52,530 nt of DNA from DATKSS01 sp035533335 (lineage in GTDB: Bacteria; Chloroflexota; Dormibacteria; Dormibacterales; Dormibacteraceae). Below the pieces are notes generated by a model, which saw nothing but the letters and a program-made list of their open reading frames with translations, did not search any database and was not told the origin of the DNA. Location of the stretch: positions 1-52,530 of the forward strand of contig DATLUC010000132.1 in the NCBI GenBank assembly GCA_035533335.1. Direction: 5' to 3'. A program made the position numbers and the translations under genes. Shown in pieces: positions 33,245-42,439 of the stretch (position 1 is the first letter of the stretch; each line of letters begins with the position of its first letter).

Positions 33245-35221
33245 CTAGGCCTCGTCTTTGCCGGCTTCCTCTTTGCCGCGTCGTGCGATCTCGGCCACCA
33301 CGGCAGGATCCGCCAGGGTGGTGGTGTCGCCGAGGGGCCGGTTCTCGGAAACGTCGCGCAGGAGTCTGCGCATGATCTTGCCCGAGCGGGTCTTGGGCAG
33401 CTCGGGCGTGAAGACGATGTTGGCGGGGGCGGCGAACTTGCCGATCACCTTGCCGACGTGGTCGCGCAGCTCGCGCATCATTTGCGGCGAGCCTTCCTTG
33501 CCGCCCTTCAAGGTGACGAACGCGACGATGGCCTGGCCGGTCTGGGCGTCGTTGCGGCCGGCGACGGCCGCTTCGGCGACAGCCTGGTGGCTGACCAGCG
33601 CGCTTTCGATCTCGATGGTCGAGATGCGGTGGCCGGAGACGTTCATGACGTCGTCCACCCGGCCCAGGAGCCAGAAGTCCCCGTCCTCGTCGATGCGGGC
33701 GCCGTCGCCCACGAAGTAGGTGTCCTTCCAGCGGTTCCAGTAGGTCTGCTGGTATCGATCGGGGTCGCCGTAGATCCCGCGCAGCATCGCGGGCCACGGC
33801 TTGCGGATGACCAAGTAGCCGCCCCCGCCCGGCGGGACCTCTTCGCCCTGGTTGCTGAAGACAGCGGCGTCGATGGTCGGAAAAGGCTTGGTCGCCGAGC
33901 CGGGCTTGAGCGTGGTGATGCCGGGGAGCGGAGTGATGAGGATCATCCCGGTCTCGGTCTGCCACCACGTGTCGACTACCGGCGTGCGGTTGCCGCCGAT
34001 GTGCTCGCGATACCAGATCCAGGCTTCCGGGTTGATAGGCTCACCCACTGAGCCGAGCAGCCGGAGCGAGCTGAGGTCGTGCTTTGCCGCGTATTCCGGT
34101 CCCCATTTCATGTGCGTGCGGATGGTGGTCGGAGCCGTGTAGAGGATGTCCGGCTTGTAGCGCTCCACGATCTTCCACCAGCGGTCCTTGTCGGGGAAGT
34201 CGGGTGTGCCCTCGTAGATGATGCCGGTGGTCCCGTTGGCCAGCGGCCCGAAGACGATGTAGCTGTGTCCGGTGACCCAGCCGATGTCGGCGGCGCACCA
34301 GAAGACCGAGTTGGGCTTGATGTCGAAGATGTAGTAGTGGGTGGTGGCGACTCCGACGAGGTAGCCGCCGGTGGTGTGGATGATGCCCTTGGGCTTGGCC
34401 GTGGTGCCGCTGGTGTAGAGAAGGTAGAGCAGGTCCTCGGAGTCCATGGGCTCGCAGGGGCATGACTGGGGGTCGTCGTTGAGGCCCTCGAGCACGTCGT
34501 GGGCCCAGACGTCGCGGCCCTTCTTCATGTCGATCTCGCCGCCGGTCCGCTTGACCACGAGGCAGGTCTTGACGGTCGGCGACATGGCCAGGGCGGCGTC
34601 GGCGTTGGCCTTGAGCGGGACCCGGTTGCCCCGCCGCCAACCCTCGTCCTGGGTGATCAGCAGCTCGCATTTCATGTCGTTCATGCGGTCGGAGAGCGAC
34701 TCGCCCGAGAAGCCGCCGAAAACGACTGTGAAAGGGGCGCCGAGGCGAGTGCATGCGAGCATCGCCACCGGCAGCTCGGGGACCATGCCCATGTAGATGC
34801 CGATGTGGGTCCCTTTCTTGACGCCGAGCTTCTTCAGCCCGTTGGCGAACCGCACGACATCGCGCTGGAGGTCGCCGAAGGTTATCTCCTTGCGATCGTC
34901 TTCAGGCTCGCCCTCCCAGAAGTAGGCGACCTTGTCCTTGTGTCCGCCTTCGACGTGGCGGTCGACGCAGTTGTAGCAAACGTTGAGCTTGCCGCCGACA
35001 TACCACTTGGCGTAAGGCGGCTTCCATTCGTAGAGTTGCTTCCAGGGTTCGAACCAGGTGACCCGCTTGCTGCCCTCTTCGGTCCAGAACTCGTCGAGTC
35101 CCTTGCCGTAGATCTCCGGCTTTGCGTTCGCCTTCTGGCTGAACTCGAGAGACGGCTTGTAGCGCCGCTCCTCGACCTGCATGGTCTCGATCGCATGGCC
35201 GGTGTGCTGGTCGTCCCTCAT
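33245..35221 (-). CDS. acs: Acetyl-CoA synthetase
   Basis: 658 residues, the usual length for Acs. The phosphate loop LLYTSGTTAKPKGIIHTTGG, the acyl-site region VDTWWQTETGMILITPLPG and the C-terminal PKTRSGKIMRRLLR with the Lys that is regulated by acetylation are all intact. It makes acetyl-CoA from acetate, ATP and CoA via acetyl-AMP. It is 34 bases downstream of an acetate transporter on the same strand, so the pair forms an acetate-scavenging operon. Confidence 0.96.
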   Translation of the reverse strand: MRDDQHTGHAIETMQVEERRYKPSLEFSQKANAKPEIYGKGLDEFWTEEGSKRVTWFEPWKQLYEWKPPYAKWYVGGKLNVCYNCVDRHVEGGHKDKVAYFWEGEPEDDRKEITFGDLQRDVVRFANGLKKLGVKKGTHIGIYMGMVPELPVAMLACTRLGAPFTVVFGGFSGESLSDRMNDMKCELLITQDEGWRRGNRVPLKANADAALAMSPTVKTCLVVKRTGGEIDMKKGRDVWAHDVLEGLNDDPQSCPCEPMDSEDLLYLLYTSGTTAKPKGIIHTTGGYLVGVATTHYYIFDIKPNSVFWCAADIGWVTGHSYIVFGPLANGTTGIIYEGTPDFPDKDRWWKIVERYKPDILYTAPTTIRTHMKWGPEYAAKHDLSSLRLLGSVGEPINPEAWIWYREHIGGNRTPVVDTWWQTETGMILITPLPGITTLKPGSATKPFPTIDAAVFSNQGEEVPPGGGGYLVIRKPWPAMLRGIYGDPDRYQQTYWNRWKDTYFVGDGARIDEDGDFWLLGRVDDVMNVSGHRISTIEIESALVSHQAVAEAAVAGRNDAQTGQAIVAFVTLKGGKEGSPQMMRELRDHVGKVIGKFAAPANIVFTPELPKTRSGKIMRRLLRDVSENRPLGDTTTLADPAVVAEIARRGKEEAGKDEA

Positions 35222-35255
35222 GCTCCTGCCTCGCTCAGAATCGCGGTCTTCCGGG

Positions 35256-35861
35256 TTATGACCACAGCGGACCGCCGACCGGCAGGATCGGCTTGGCCCG
35301 CATGCTGTTGGCCACTACCGCGGCCGACGTGTACCAGGCCACGATGGCGGTGAGGATTCCGACCCAGCCCCCGAGTCCTGTCAGACCTACACCAGGTCCA
35401 CTGCCGTTGAAGGCACCGATGAACAGCAGGATCTCGGTGATCTCCAGGGTGAGAAAGACTAGGAATACGGCGACACTGACCCGCAAGCTCCAGAACATCA
35501 TGTAAGTGTTGAAGATGGCGAATGAGACGAGGAACCAGCCTACGTCGTTGCTGATGTCCCCGGCCGGCACCTTGCCCATCAGGACGAGGACGATGAACGT
35601 GGCCAGAGAGAGCCAAAAGGCGCCGTACGTCGAAAATGCGGTGGCGCCGAAAGTGTTGCCGGTCCGGAACTCCCACATCCCGGCGCAGAACTGAGCGAGG
35701 CCTCCGTAGAAGAACGCTAGGCCGACCCACGTCAGGTCGGGCGCGAGATTAGCGTTGTGCGTGCTTAGGACGAAAGTCGTGAGCGCAAAGCCGCCCAAGC
35801 CCAAGGCGGCGGGGTTCGCGATCGCCGCCACCGGTGGGGCAGCAACTCTTGTATCAGACAT
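35256..35861 (-). CDS. satP: Acetate/succinate transporter of the GPR1/FUN34/YaaH family
   Basis: 201 residues with six membrane helices. The family signature NPAALGLGGFALTTF is at about residues 17-31, and FYGGLAQFCAGMWEFRTGNTFGATAFSTYGAFW is the second conserved block. A strong ribosome-binding site (AAAGGAGG) precedes ATG 35861. It should move acetate with protons, supplying acs downstream. Confidence 0.92.
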   Translation of the reverse strand: MSDTRVAAPPVAAIANPAALGLGGFALTTFVLSTHNANLAPDLTWVGLAFFYGGLAQFCAGMWEFRTGNTFGATAFSTYGAFWLSLATFIVLVLMGKVPAGDISNDVGWFLVSFAIFNTYMMFWSLRVSVAVFLVFLTLEITEILLFIGAFNGSGPGVGLTGLGGWVGILTAIVAWYTSAAVVANSMRAKPILPVGGPLWS

Positions 35862-35922
35862 CCCCTTGACCTCCTTTCAACGGCCGGGAGTCCATGTGCC
35901 CCGGCACCCAGCAAGACCACTA

Positions 35923-35951
35923 AACATGCACCGTTCTACGGCCGGTGTCAA
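35923..35951 (-). promoter_or_regulatory. Promoter of satP-acs
   Basis: On the minus strand TTGACA (35946-35951), a perfect -35, is followed after 17 bases by CATGTT (35923-35928), a weak -10. The start codon is about 62 bases downstream, leaving room for a short leader. Confidence 0.45.
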
Positions 35952-36055
35952 TTCATAAGTGCGGCTAATTGCTCTTAGGGGGCGCGGAAGGCGCAGGTTC
36001 CGAGATAACCTACCGCTGGGGCTGGACGCGGGGGGGGATTTCGAAGGCCCCAGGG

Positions 36056-37675
36056 ATGGGATCGATGCAGCCAGGCATCGTTGGTTTGAGGGGGGCGATC
36101 ACCGCCGCCTGGGAGCGTGATCTGCGCGCCGTGCGCCAGGACCGCTTCGACATGGGCGGCGACAAGGCGGCGCTGGCATTCATCCAGCGCTTCTACTCGC
36201 TCATCTCGGATTTGCGCGCGCCGATCCAGCGCGCCTGGGGCCTCGGCGGCCACGTCCACGTCGCCGACAGCCCTGTCACGGGTCCCGGCCCCCGGGTCTC
36301 CCAGACGCGAATCAAGCTGCGCAACCACGGCGACCTGGTGGCGCTCGAAGCGTTCACGTACATCGACGGGACGCCGAGGCCGAATCCCGCCCTGGGCCTC
36401 GACCGCGAGATCAAGGTCGCCGAAGTCGGTCCTTACGCGATAGTTCAGGAGCTTTACAGGCGATTGATCGACTTCCTGCAAGTGGCGCTGAACGTCGATC
36501 TTTCGCTGAACGGCTCGGCGTGGCTTTACGAGCAGGTGGTGGCGAACTATTTCGTCGCCAACGGGCGCTGGCCGACGGCCGCAGAGGTCTATCAGCGGAC
36601 CACGCGCGAGTACGCGGTCGAGGACAGTTTCGAGCGCGTCATCTCCATGTTCGCTCCGAGCAACCACGCAGACGGATCGAATGGAAATGGCTCCGGGCCG
36701 AACGGCGATTTCGAGGTCGCGCTTTCGCTCGAACAGCTGCAGCGCTGCCGCGACACGCAGGTGGACCTCGAGAACTTCGTACAGGTCGTGCGAAGGGCCG
36801 TTGATGCCGACCAGGACAGCAAGCCAGTCACGAGCGAGGATGCGGCGCGCGAGATCGACCTCGAGGCGACGGCGGTGATGAAGCTGGGGCGGCTGCTGGC
36901 GGTTGCGCCCGATGTGAGCCGGGAGGGCGAGTTCTCGAGCGACTACTCCCAGTGGAGCGTTCTGCCGTCGTACAACGTGCACTTCTTCCGGCGTGTCAAC
37001 GCGATCGACGATTACCTGGTGGTCGCCGCCACGCTGCTGCCTCGAGCGGCGGATGAAGGCACGACCACGACCTCTCCGGGTACCGCGTTCAGGGTCGAGC
37101 CCGGTAGGTCGCTCCCCGACGGCATCGTCACGTTCCTCATGACCGATGTGGTGGAGTCGACCCCGCTGTGGCTGCAGAGTCGAGCGCAGATGTACGCGGT
37201 GATGCGGCGTCACGACCAGCTGCTCGCCGGCGCCATCGAGGCCAACGGCGGCATCGTGCTGAAAGAGCGCGGTGAGGGAGACAGCTTCTTCGCCGTCTTC
37301 CTGCGCGCCACTGACGCGGTCGCGGCGGCTCTCGAGGCGCAGCGCGAAATCCGTTCGGAGGCCTGGCCAGACCGCATCCAGCTGAGCGTGAGGATGGCGA
37401 TCCTCACAGGAGAGGCCGACGCGCAGGACCGGGACTATCGCTCACCGGCGGTCAACCGGTGCGCGAAGCTGCGACGGCGCGCGGTCGGCAACCAGGTGCT
37501 CGTATCGGAGACGACTTACTCGATCGTGGCCGACATCCTGCGCGACGACATCAAGCTGGTCAGCGTGGGCAAGCGGATGCTAGAGGGGCACGACCGTCCG
37601 GAAGAGATTTACGTGCTGCAGCACGACGAGGTTGCGCTGGAGAACGTGGTGGCCGAGGACGAGGTCACGGTCTGA
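36056..37675 (+). CDS. Class III nucleotide cyclase with a novel N-terminal domain
   Basis: 539 residues from ATG 36056; ATG 36065 is also possible. Residues about 365-535 are a class III cyclase domain: GIVTFLMTDVVESTPLW (metal Asp), KERGEGDSFFAVF (second metal Asp), SPAVNRCAKLRRRAVGNQVLVS (transition-state Asn and Arg) and LEGHDRPEEIYVL at the end. The substrate-specifying residues look like those of bacterial adenylate cyclases, but ATP versus GTP is not certain. The first 360 residues, mostly helical with a Gly/Asn-rich linker (NHADGSNGNGSGPNGD), match no domain I know. No membrane helix, so it is soluble. Confidence 0.82.
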   Translation: MGSMQPGIVGLRGAITAAWERDLRAVRQDRFDMGGDKAALAFIQRFYSLISDLRAPIQRAWGLGGHVHVADSPVTGPGPRVSQTRIKLRNHGDLVALEAFTYIDGTPRPNPALGLDREIKVAEVGPYAIVQELYRRLIDFLQVALNVDLSLNGSAWLYEQVVANYFVANGRWPTAAEVYQRTTREYAVEDSFERVISMFAPSNHADGSNGNGSGPNGDFEVALSLEQLQRCRDTQVDLENFVQVVRRAVDADQDSKPVTSEDAAREIDLEATAVMKLGRLLAVAPDVSREGEFSSDYSQWSVLPSYNVHFFRRVNAIDDYLVVAATLLPRAADEGTTTTSPGTAFRVEPGRSLPDGIVTFLMTDVVESTPLWLQSRAQMYAVMRRHDQLLAGAIEANGGIVLKERGEGDSFFAVFLRATDAVAAALEAQREIRSEAWPDRIQLSVRMAILTGEADAQDRDYRSPAVNRCAKLRRRAVGNQVLVSETTYSIVADILRDDIKLVSVGKRMLEGHDRPEEIYVLQHDEVALENVVAEDEVTV

Positions 37676-37719
37676 CGCCACGCCGGCGCCGGGCAGCGTC
37701 TTGCCTTGAAGATTAGCCT

Positions 37720-38693
37720 CCGGTAAAGCTGTGGCCTCCTCGAGAGTGACACGGTAGCCGAGCTGCTCTAGGCGTCTGAGACTGCGGCGGGTGACTGCCT
37801 CGCGATTGAGCTTCTCGAAGTGCGTTGGGCTGAGATCCTGGAAGACGGTGCCATCGCGCAGCGTGTGATAGATGGCGACCAACAGGGAGTGAGCGCTGGA
37901 GAGGGGCCGCGCGCTTGTTGCCGCGACGGGCTGCGATCCGACGATGGCGGGCGGTGAAGAAGGTCTGTCGGCGAGAGTGGCTGACTGTCCAAGCTGCTTC
38001 AAGCAAAGCGTTGCGTAGCCAGCGGTTGCCACCGCCGATGGAGCTGTTCCTACGCTTACCGGCGGACTCGTTATTACCGGGACAAATGCGAGCCCAGGAA
38101 GCAAAGTGGGCCGAGGTCGGAAATCGAGTCATGTCTGTACCGACCTCGGCAATGATCTGCTGAGCAGCTCGGACGCCGATTCCTGGTATCTCATCCAGGT
38201 GGTCGAGAGCCGCCTGTAAAGGGCGCATTCGCTGGGCGACCTCGTCATCAAGTGATGCGGTCTGTGCCTCCAGAGCCTCCAGCAGTTGAAATTGGCTGCG
38301 CAACATGAACCGCTGGTGCGGACCAAAGGAGCCTGTGAGTGCTTTTTCCAGCTCGGGAATCTTCCACCGGAGTGCGGTCTTGGCCATCCCCGCCAGGGTT
38401 CGGGCATCCTGGTCAGCGGTGGCGAGCGCGGTGAGCATGGCCCGACCGGAGACGCCCATGACGTCGCTGGTCATGTCACCAAGCTTGATATTTGCTCCCT
38501 CTAGCAACTTCTGAATCCGCTGGACCACGTGCGCACGCTGCTCAATCACCGTGCGCCGGTAGCGAACCAGCTCACGTAATTCACGCTGCTCGCGGTTGGG
38601 GATGAAGCTGGCTTTAAGCAGGCCATGTCGAAGCAGGTCAGCCAACCACTCGGCATCCTTGACGTCAGTCTTCGCCCGGGCTCTATGCACCAA
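37720..38693 (-). pseudogene. IS110-family transposase remnant
   Basis: The region codes for the middle and end of an IS110/IS116-type transposase: AKTDVKDAEWLADLLRHGLL, then a helical part, then the C-terminal catalytic domain GIGVRAAQQIIAEVGTDMTRFPTSAHFASWARICPGNNESAGKRR with the conserved Ser. The N-terminal DEDD nuclease part (about 100 residues) is absent: upstream of 38693 the sequence no longer matches. A one-base shift near 37910 moves the last 60 residues (HSLLVAIYHTLRDGT, RRLERLGYRVTLE) to another frame. So the element is dead on two counts. No terminal repeats could be defined. The 244 bases up to 38937 contain no gene. Confidence 0.85.
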
Positions 38694-38937
38694 AGAGGCA
38701 TGAGCATTTCGTCCAGCCGGCGCACCTCAATTCTCATCCTCGGTGGTGCGCCGGGCAAGGCCCGGCTCATGGGCCGTTAACAGGCTGGGTTGCTGGCAGC
38801 CCTGGCGTTTCGTAGTTTCACGCCCAGGAGGCGCGTTGGGAGCTGGGGGGCTCCGGGAGGTGGGAGGGCCCTCGGAACAGGCGTGAGCAGGCGGAGGTTG
38901 GAAGCTTGCAGGGGCGGATGCGGTTGAATGGTCGTCG

Positions 38938-39999
38938 ATGAAAAGGTCGGTCTCTCCTGCAGGCGGCATCAGCGTGGACCGGTTCTCGGTCGTCCTTGTC
39001 GCCGTGGCCGCCACCCTGTGGGCGTCCGACGCCTACTTCCGCAATCAGCTCGTCAGCCACCTCACCGCCACGCAGATCGTGGTCGCCGAAGACGCGCTGG
39101 TCACCCTGTTCCTCCTGCCCGTCCTCATCCGCAACTCGAGCGAGCTGCGCCATCTCGGGCCACGCGGATGGCTCGCGGTCGGCATCATCGCCGCGGGTGC
39201 GCAATCGGTTGCGACCATCCTGTTCACCGCCTCCTTCCAGGCCGCCGCCACCTACAAGGTCTTCGCTGAGACGTTCGTCCTGCAGCAGACCCAGCCCCTG
39301 ATCGCGATCGTCCTCGCCTGGATCGTGCTCGGCGAGCGGCGCCGTCCTTGGTTCTGGCCGGCCGCCGCGGTGGCGCTGGTCGCCGTGTACCTGGTCGTGT
39401 TCGCGCAGGACCCGACCGCGCCCGTGTCAGCTCTTCAAAAAGGCCGGGTCGAGGTCGGCCTCCTCGCCCTCGGCGCCGCGGTGCTGTGGGCGAGCGGGAC
39501 GGTGCTGGGTCGATTCGCCCTGGGCTCGATCAGCTTCTGGAGCATGACCGCGCTGCGATTCACCCTGGCGCTGCCGGTGCTGATCGCCATCACGCTGGCC
39601 CAGAACGGCACCTCGGGCTTCACGCACTATAGGTTCTCCGACTTCGTGCCGAACCTGCTGGCCATCGCGCTCGTGCCCGGCCTCCTGGCTCTACTCCTCT
39701 ACTACCGCGCGCTCTCGAGGACCCCGGCTTCGCTTGCGACCATCGCCGAGATGGCGTACCCGGTGGCGGCGACGCTCATCGCCTCAGCCCCGCCGCCCTG
39801 GGGCTTCAACCAGCCCGTTTACGGAGTGCAGATCGTCGGAACCGGCCTTTTGATTGGTGTGATCGTCGTGCTCAACTTGACGAAAGAAAAGGTCGCGCCT
39901 GTCGCGCACGCGCCGTCGCTCACGCTCGCGGAGGGCTGGCCCTCTCCACGCCCCACAGCTGCTGCGCGCGCACGCCGAGCCCATGCACGACGGCGGTGA
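38938..39999 (+). CDS. EamA-family (DMT) transporter
   Basis: 353 residues with ten predicted helices arranged in two EamA repeats of five (about 14-145 and 165-310); the end of each repeat has the usual QTQPLIAIVLAWIVLGER and AYPVAATLIA patterns. These proteins export or exchange metabolites; substrate unknown. The last 40 residues are a basic, low-complexity tail. The 3' end overlaps the convergent Hsp70-like gene by 80 bases, more than is usual, so the tail may be a chance extension after a lost stop. Confidence 0.8.
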   Translation: MKRSVSPAGGISVDRFSVVLVAVAATLWASDAYFRNQLVSHLTATQIVVAEDALVTLFLLPVLIRNSSELRHLGPRGWLAVGIIAAGAQSVATILFTASFQAAATYKVFAETFVLQQTQPLIAIVLAWIVLGERRRPWFWPAAAVALVAVYLVVFAQDPTAPVSALQKGRVEVGLLALGAAVLWASGTVLGRFALGSISFWSMTALRFTLALPVLIAITLAQNGTSGFTHYRFSDFVPNLLAIALVPGLLALLLYYRALSRTPASLATIAEMAYPVAATLIASAPPPWGFNQPVYGVQIVGTGLLIGVIVVLNLTKEKVAPVAHAPSLTLAEGWPSPRPTAAARARRAHARRR

Positions 40000-41242
40000 A
40001 GGCGTCGCGTTGTTCGAGCTTTCCAGCCCCGAAAGTCGAGGCCAGGTCTGCTCTGAACGCCGGGATGTAAGCCGACCCGCCTGTGAGCAGCACCCGCTCG
40101 ACGTCGCCGGTGCCGATCCCCGCCTCGTCGAGAGCGCGCCCCGTCGTCTTTGCCACCAGATCGAGCTCCGGCCGGATCATCGATTCGAAAGCCGAACGCC
40201 GCACGGTGACCCGCAGGTTCAAGGGCGCGAACTCGATTTCGGTCGCATCATCGTTCGAGAGCGCGATCTTGGCCGCCTCGATCGCCTTGTAGAAGTCGTA
40301 CGCCTGGCCGTCGTAAAGCAGCGAGTGGACGATCTCGGCTTCGGTGCCGCCGATGCGTGAGAGGATCGCCGGGATGCCGGGATCGGCCATCAACAGGCGA
40401 ACGGAGCTGGCGGTGCGAAGCTCGTTGAAGAGCCAGTTCGGTAGCGAGTCGAGCCCCAGCGCGGGACCGACCAGGGTTTCGAAGAGCACGCCGTCCAGGA
40501 TCTCCCCGCCGATCGCGATGCCCGACGTGGCCGCGATCCGCGGCTCGCCGCCGCGCGAATCCAGGACCGCCACGTCGTAGGTGCCACCGCCGAAGTCGAC
40601 CGCGATCTCGACCCCGGGGTGGGCTTGCTCGCCGATCACGGCAGCCGCCGGCTCCGCGAGAAAAGCGACCTCGGTGAACCCCGCCTGCTCGGCAGCCTGC
40701 TCGAGCCGCCGGAACGCTTCCGCTCTTGAGGCGGCGCGTTCGTCGGGATCCTCGCCTGCGAAAACCACGGGGTGCCCGAGCACCACAGCGCCGACCGGGC
40801 TTCCTGCGGCGGAGTCGACATCGTTCTTGAGTCGTTTGAGCACCACGCTCACCAGCGCGCCGACGCTGAAGTCGGTCGCCCAGGAGTTCGTCCCGGCGAA
40901 ACCGAGCTTCGCCAGCTCGTGCTTGACGCCGGACAGGAGGCGGGCGTCGTTGCAGCCGCCGCCCTTGCGGAACTGGCGGCAGTCGGTGTCCCAGCCGTAC
41001 GGCGCCAGCGGGCACTTCCAGCAGTCGGTCTTCTGGTACCCGGATCGCAGGAAGGTCTTGACCGCCTCATCGCCAGCCGTCCGCCGGCCGCCTCGGTGCA
41101 GGTAGATGAACGACGGCAGTGTCTTCGAGCCTCCCGACCCGACCGGCAGCACGTCGACGCGGTCGGCGTACGCGATCGAGACCGAGCTGTTGCTGGTCCC
41201 GAAATCGATCCCACATCCGAGTGGCTGGGCAGACCGACTCAC
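39920..41242 (-). CDS. Hsp70-family protein with a four-cysteine insert
   Basis: 440 residues. It has the actin-like ATPase fold only: phosphate-1 GIDFGTSNSSVS (11-22), phosphate-2 IAVDFGGGTYDVAVLD and the adenosine motif VLLTGGSAYIPAF. There is no substrate-binding domain or lid, as in YegD-type proteins. After the first strand block it carries an insert with Cys74, Cys77, Cys88 and Cys97 (C-x2-C-x10-C-x8-C), within KTDCWKCPLAPYGW. Such a spacing could hold zinc or an iron-sulfur cluster; canonical DnaK and YegD lack it. Partner unknown. Confidence 0.85.
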   Translation of the reverse strand: MSRSAQPLGCGIDFGTSNSSVSIAYADRVDVLPVGSGGSKTLPSFIYLHRGGRRTAGDEAVKTFLRSGYQKTDCWKCPLAPYGWDTDCRQFRKGGGCNDARLLSGVKHELAKLGFAGTNSWATDFSVGALVSVVLKRLKNDVDSAAGSPVGAVVLGHPVVFAGEDPDERAASRAEAFRRLEQAAEQAGFTEVAFLAEPAAAVIGEQAHPGVEIAVDFGGGTYDVAVLDSRGGEPRIAATSGIAIGGEILDGVLFETLVGPALGLDSLPNWLFNELRTASSVRLLMADPGIPAILSRIGGTEAEIVHSLLYDGQAYDFYKAIEAAKIALSNDDATEIEFAPLNLRVTVRRSAFESMIRPELDLVAKTTGRALDEAGIGTGDVERVLLTGGSAYIPAFRADLASTFGAGKLEQRDAFTAVVHGLGVRAQQLWGVERASPPRA

Positions 41243-41323
41243 CGGCGGACTATAGAGGCAGCCGGGGCTCCGATTTCAACGACCTGCTCGCGAACCTCGC
41301 AAAGGGGACCGAGAAGAGCCTGC

Positions 41324-41773
41324 TTAGAGCCTGGACAGGGCCGCGTGGACGGCGTCGGCCTCTTCAGCCGCGAGACGGCTGCCCAGGTTCTGCTCCAAGC
41401 TGCGCACGAACACCGTGTGCGCCTTTTCGTACGCCGCTTTACCCTGCACGGTGAGGTGCGCGTAGACGCCGCGCCGATCGACCGGGCACGAGCGGCGGTC
41501 GATCAGACCAGCCTTGATCATCTGCTCGATTCTTCGCGAGGCGCCGCTGTCGGTGATGCCGGCCAGCCTGGCCAGGTCCTGGAAGCGGAGCATGGCGTCC
41601 GGAGCGCGATTGAGGTGGGCGAGCACCTCGTACCACCCCAGCGGGATCCCAGCGCTCGGGAGCATGTCCTTTTCGATCGCGGCCGAGGTCGCGTTATGGA
41701 CTCGCGCGAGGCTCTCCCACACCTCGACCACCTTGGTCGGGCTGACCTTCTTCACGTCGCCAATGGTATTCAT
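41324..41773 (-). CDS. MarR-family transcriptional regulator
   Basis: 149 residues. The winged helix is clear: WYEVLAHLNRAPDAMLRFQDLARLAGITDSGASRRIEQMIKAGLIDRRSCPVDRRGVYAHLTVQGKAAYEKA; the last part is the wing with the DRRG turn conserved in the family. N- and C-terminal helices for dimerisation flank it. It lies 63 bases downstream of yceI, separated by a terminator, and may repress yceI through the palindrome at 42424. Its effector is unknown; the two Cys typical of redox-sensing MarR proteins are not both present. Confidence 0.88.
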   Translation of the reverse strand: MNTIGDVKKVSPTKVVEVWESLARVHNATSAAIEKDMLPSAGIPLGWYEVLAHLNRAPDAMLRFQDLARLAGITDSGASRRIEQMIKAGLIDRRSCPVDRRGVYAHLTVQGKAAYEKAHTVFVRSLEQNLGSRLAAEEADAVHAALSRL

Positions 41774-41798
41774 CGTGGGCCTGTATAGATAAGGAAGA

Positions 41799-41820
41799 GG
41801 CCGGGCAAGCTTGCCCGGCC
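41799..41820 (-). terminator. Perfect-palindrome terminator after yceI
   Basis: A 9-bp stem (GGCCGGGCA, loop AGCT) lies 16 bases past the yceI stop. On the minus strand it is followed by the pyrimidine-rich TCTTCCTT, consistent with an intrinsic terminator between yceI and the MarR gene. Confidence 0.65.
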
Positions 41821-41836
41821 GTTTCCTAGGGAATCC

Positions 41837-42385
41837 TTACGATGCCGGGACGAGCTCGGCGGCCTTGATCACGATCTCGGCGTCGACCTCGAGCTTGATG
41901 GTGTGGCTCGCGAACGGCACGGCGCCGGCGACCCCGTTCCAGTTGAGCCCGAAAGCCATCCGGTCGAGCTGGCCGCGCGCGCTGATGCCGACCCTCTCCT
42001 TGGCCCCGAACGGGTCGGGCATGCGGCCTTCGACGGTGGCGTCGAGGACGATGGGCTTGGTCACGTCCTTCACGGTCAGGTCACCGGTGACGCGGAACGA
42101 CTCTGCGCTTGCGGCTTCGACCTTGGTGATCTTGAAGGTGATGTAGGGGTACTTCTCGGCGTCGAAGAAGTCGGCCGAGCGAAGGTGCGTGTCGCGCTGG
42201 TCGCTCCTCGACTCCAGGCTGGCCACTTCGATCTTGACCTCGCCGCGTGCCTTCGTGAAGTCATCGTCGGGGCCTTCGAGCTGACCCTCGAACTTGTTGA
42301 ACCGGCCGCGCACCGTGGAAACGCCGAGGTGCTTGGCGGTGAACCCGATATGCGTGTGCTGCTGATCGACTTCGTACTTAACCAT
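41837..42385 (-). CDS. yceI: YceI-family isoprenoid-binding protein
   Basis: 182 residues, complete. The family pattern is strong: YEVDQQHTHIGFTAKHLGVSTVRGRFNKFEGQL, SLESRSDQRDTHLRSADFFDAEKYPYITFKITK and VTGDLTVKDVTKPIVLDATVEG. No signal peptide, so unlike E. coli YceI it should remain in the cytosol. The fold is a lipocalin-like barrel that binds polyisoprenoids or other lipids. An excellent AGGAGG precedes the ATG, and the palindrome 38 bases upstream suggests MarR control. Confidence 0.92.
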   Translation of the reverse strand: MVKYEVDQQHTHIGFTAKHLGVSTVRGRFNKFEGQLEGPDDDFTKARGEVKIEVASLESRSDQRDTHLRSADFFDAEKYPYITFKITKVEAASAESFRVTGDLTVKDVTKPIVLDATVEGRMPDPFGAKERVGISARGQLDRMAFGLNWNGVAGAVPFASHTIKLEVDAEIVIKAAELVPAS

Positions 42386-42423
42386 GTGTTCCTCCTGGAA
42401 ACTGAATTCTCACCCACTACTAC

Positions 42424-42439
42424 TTGCTTGCGCAAGCAA
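42424..42439. promoter_or_regulatory. 16-bp perfect palindrome, probable MarR operator
   Basis: TTGCTTGCGCAAGCAA is a perfect palindrome, typical in size and symmetry for MarR dimers, and lies upstream of yceI. The MarR gene follows yceI on the same strand. Confidence 0.6.
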
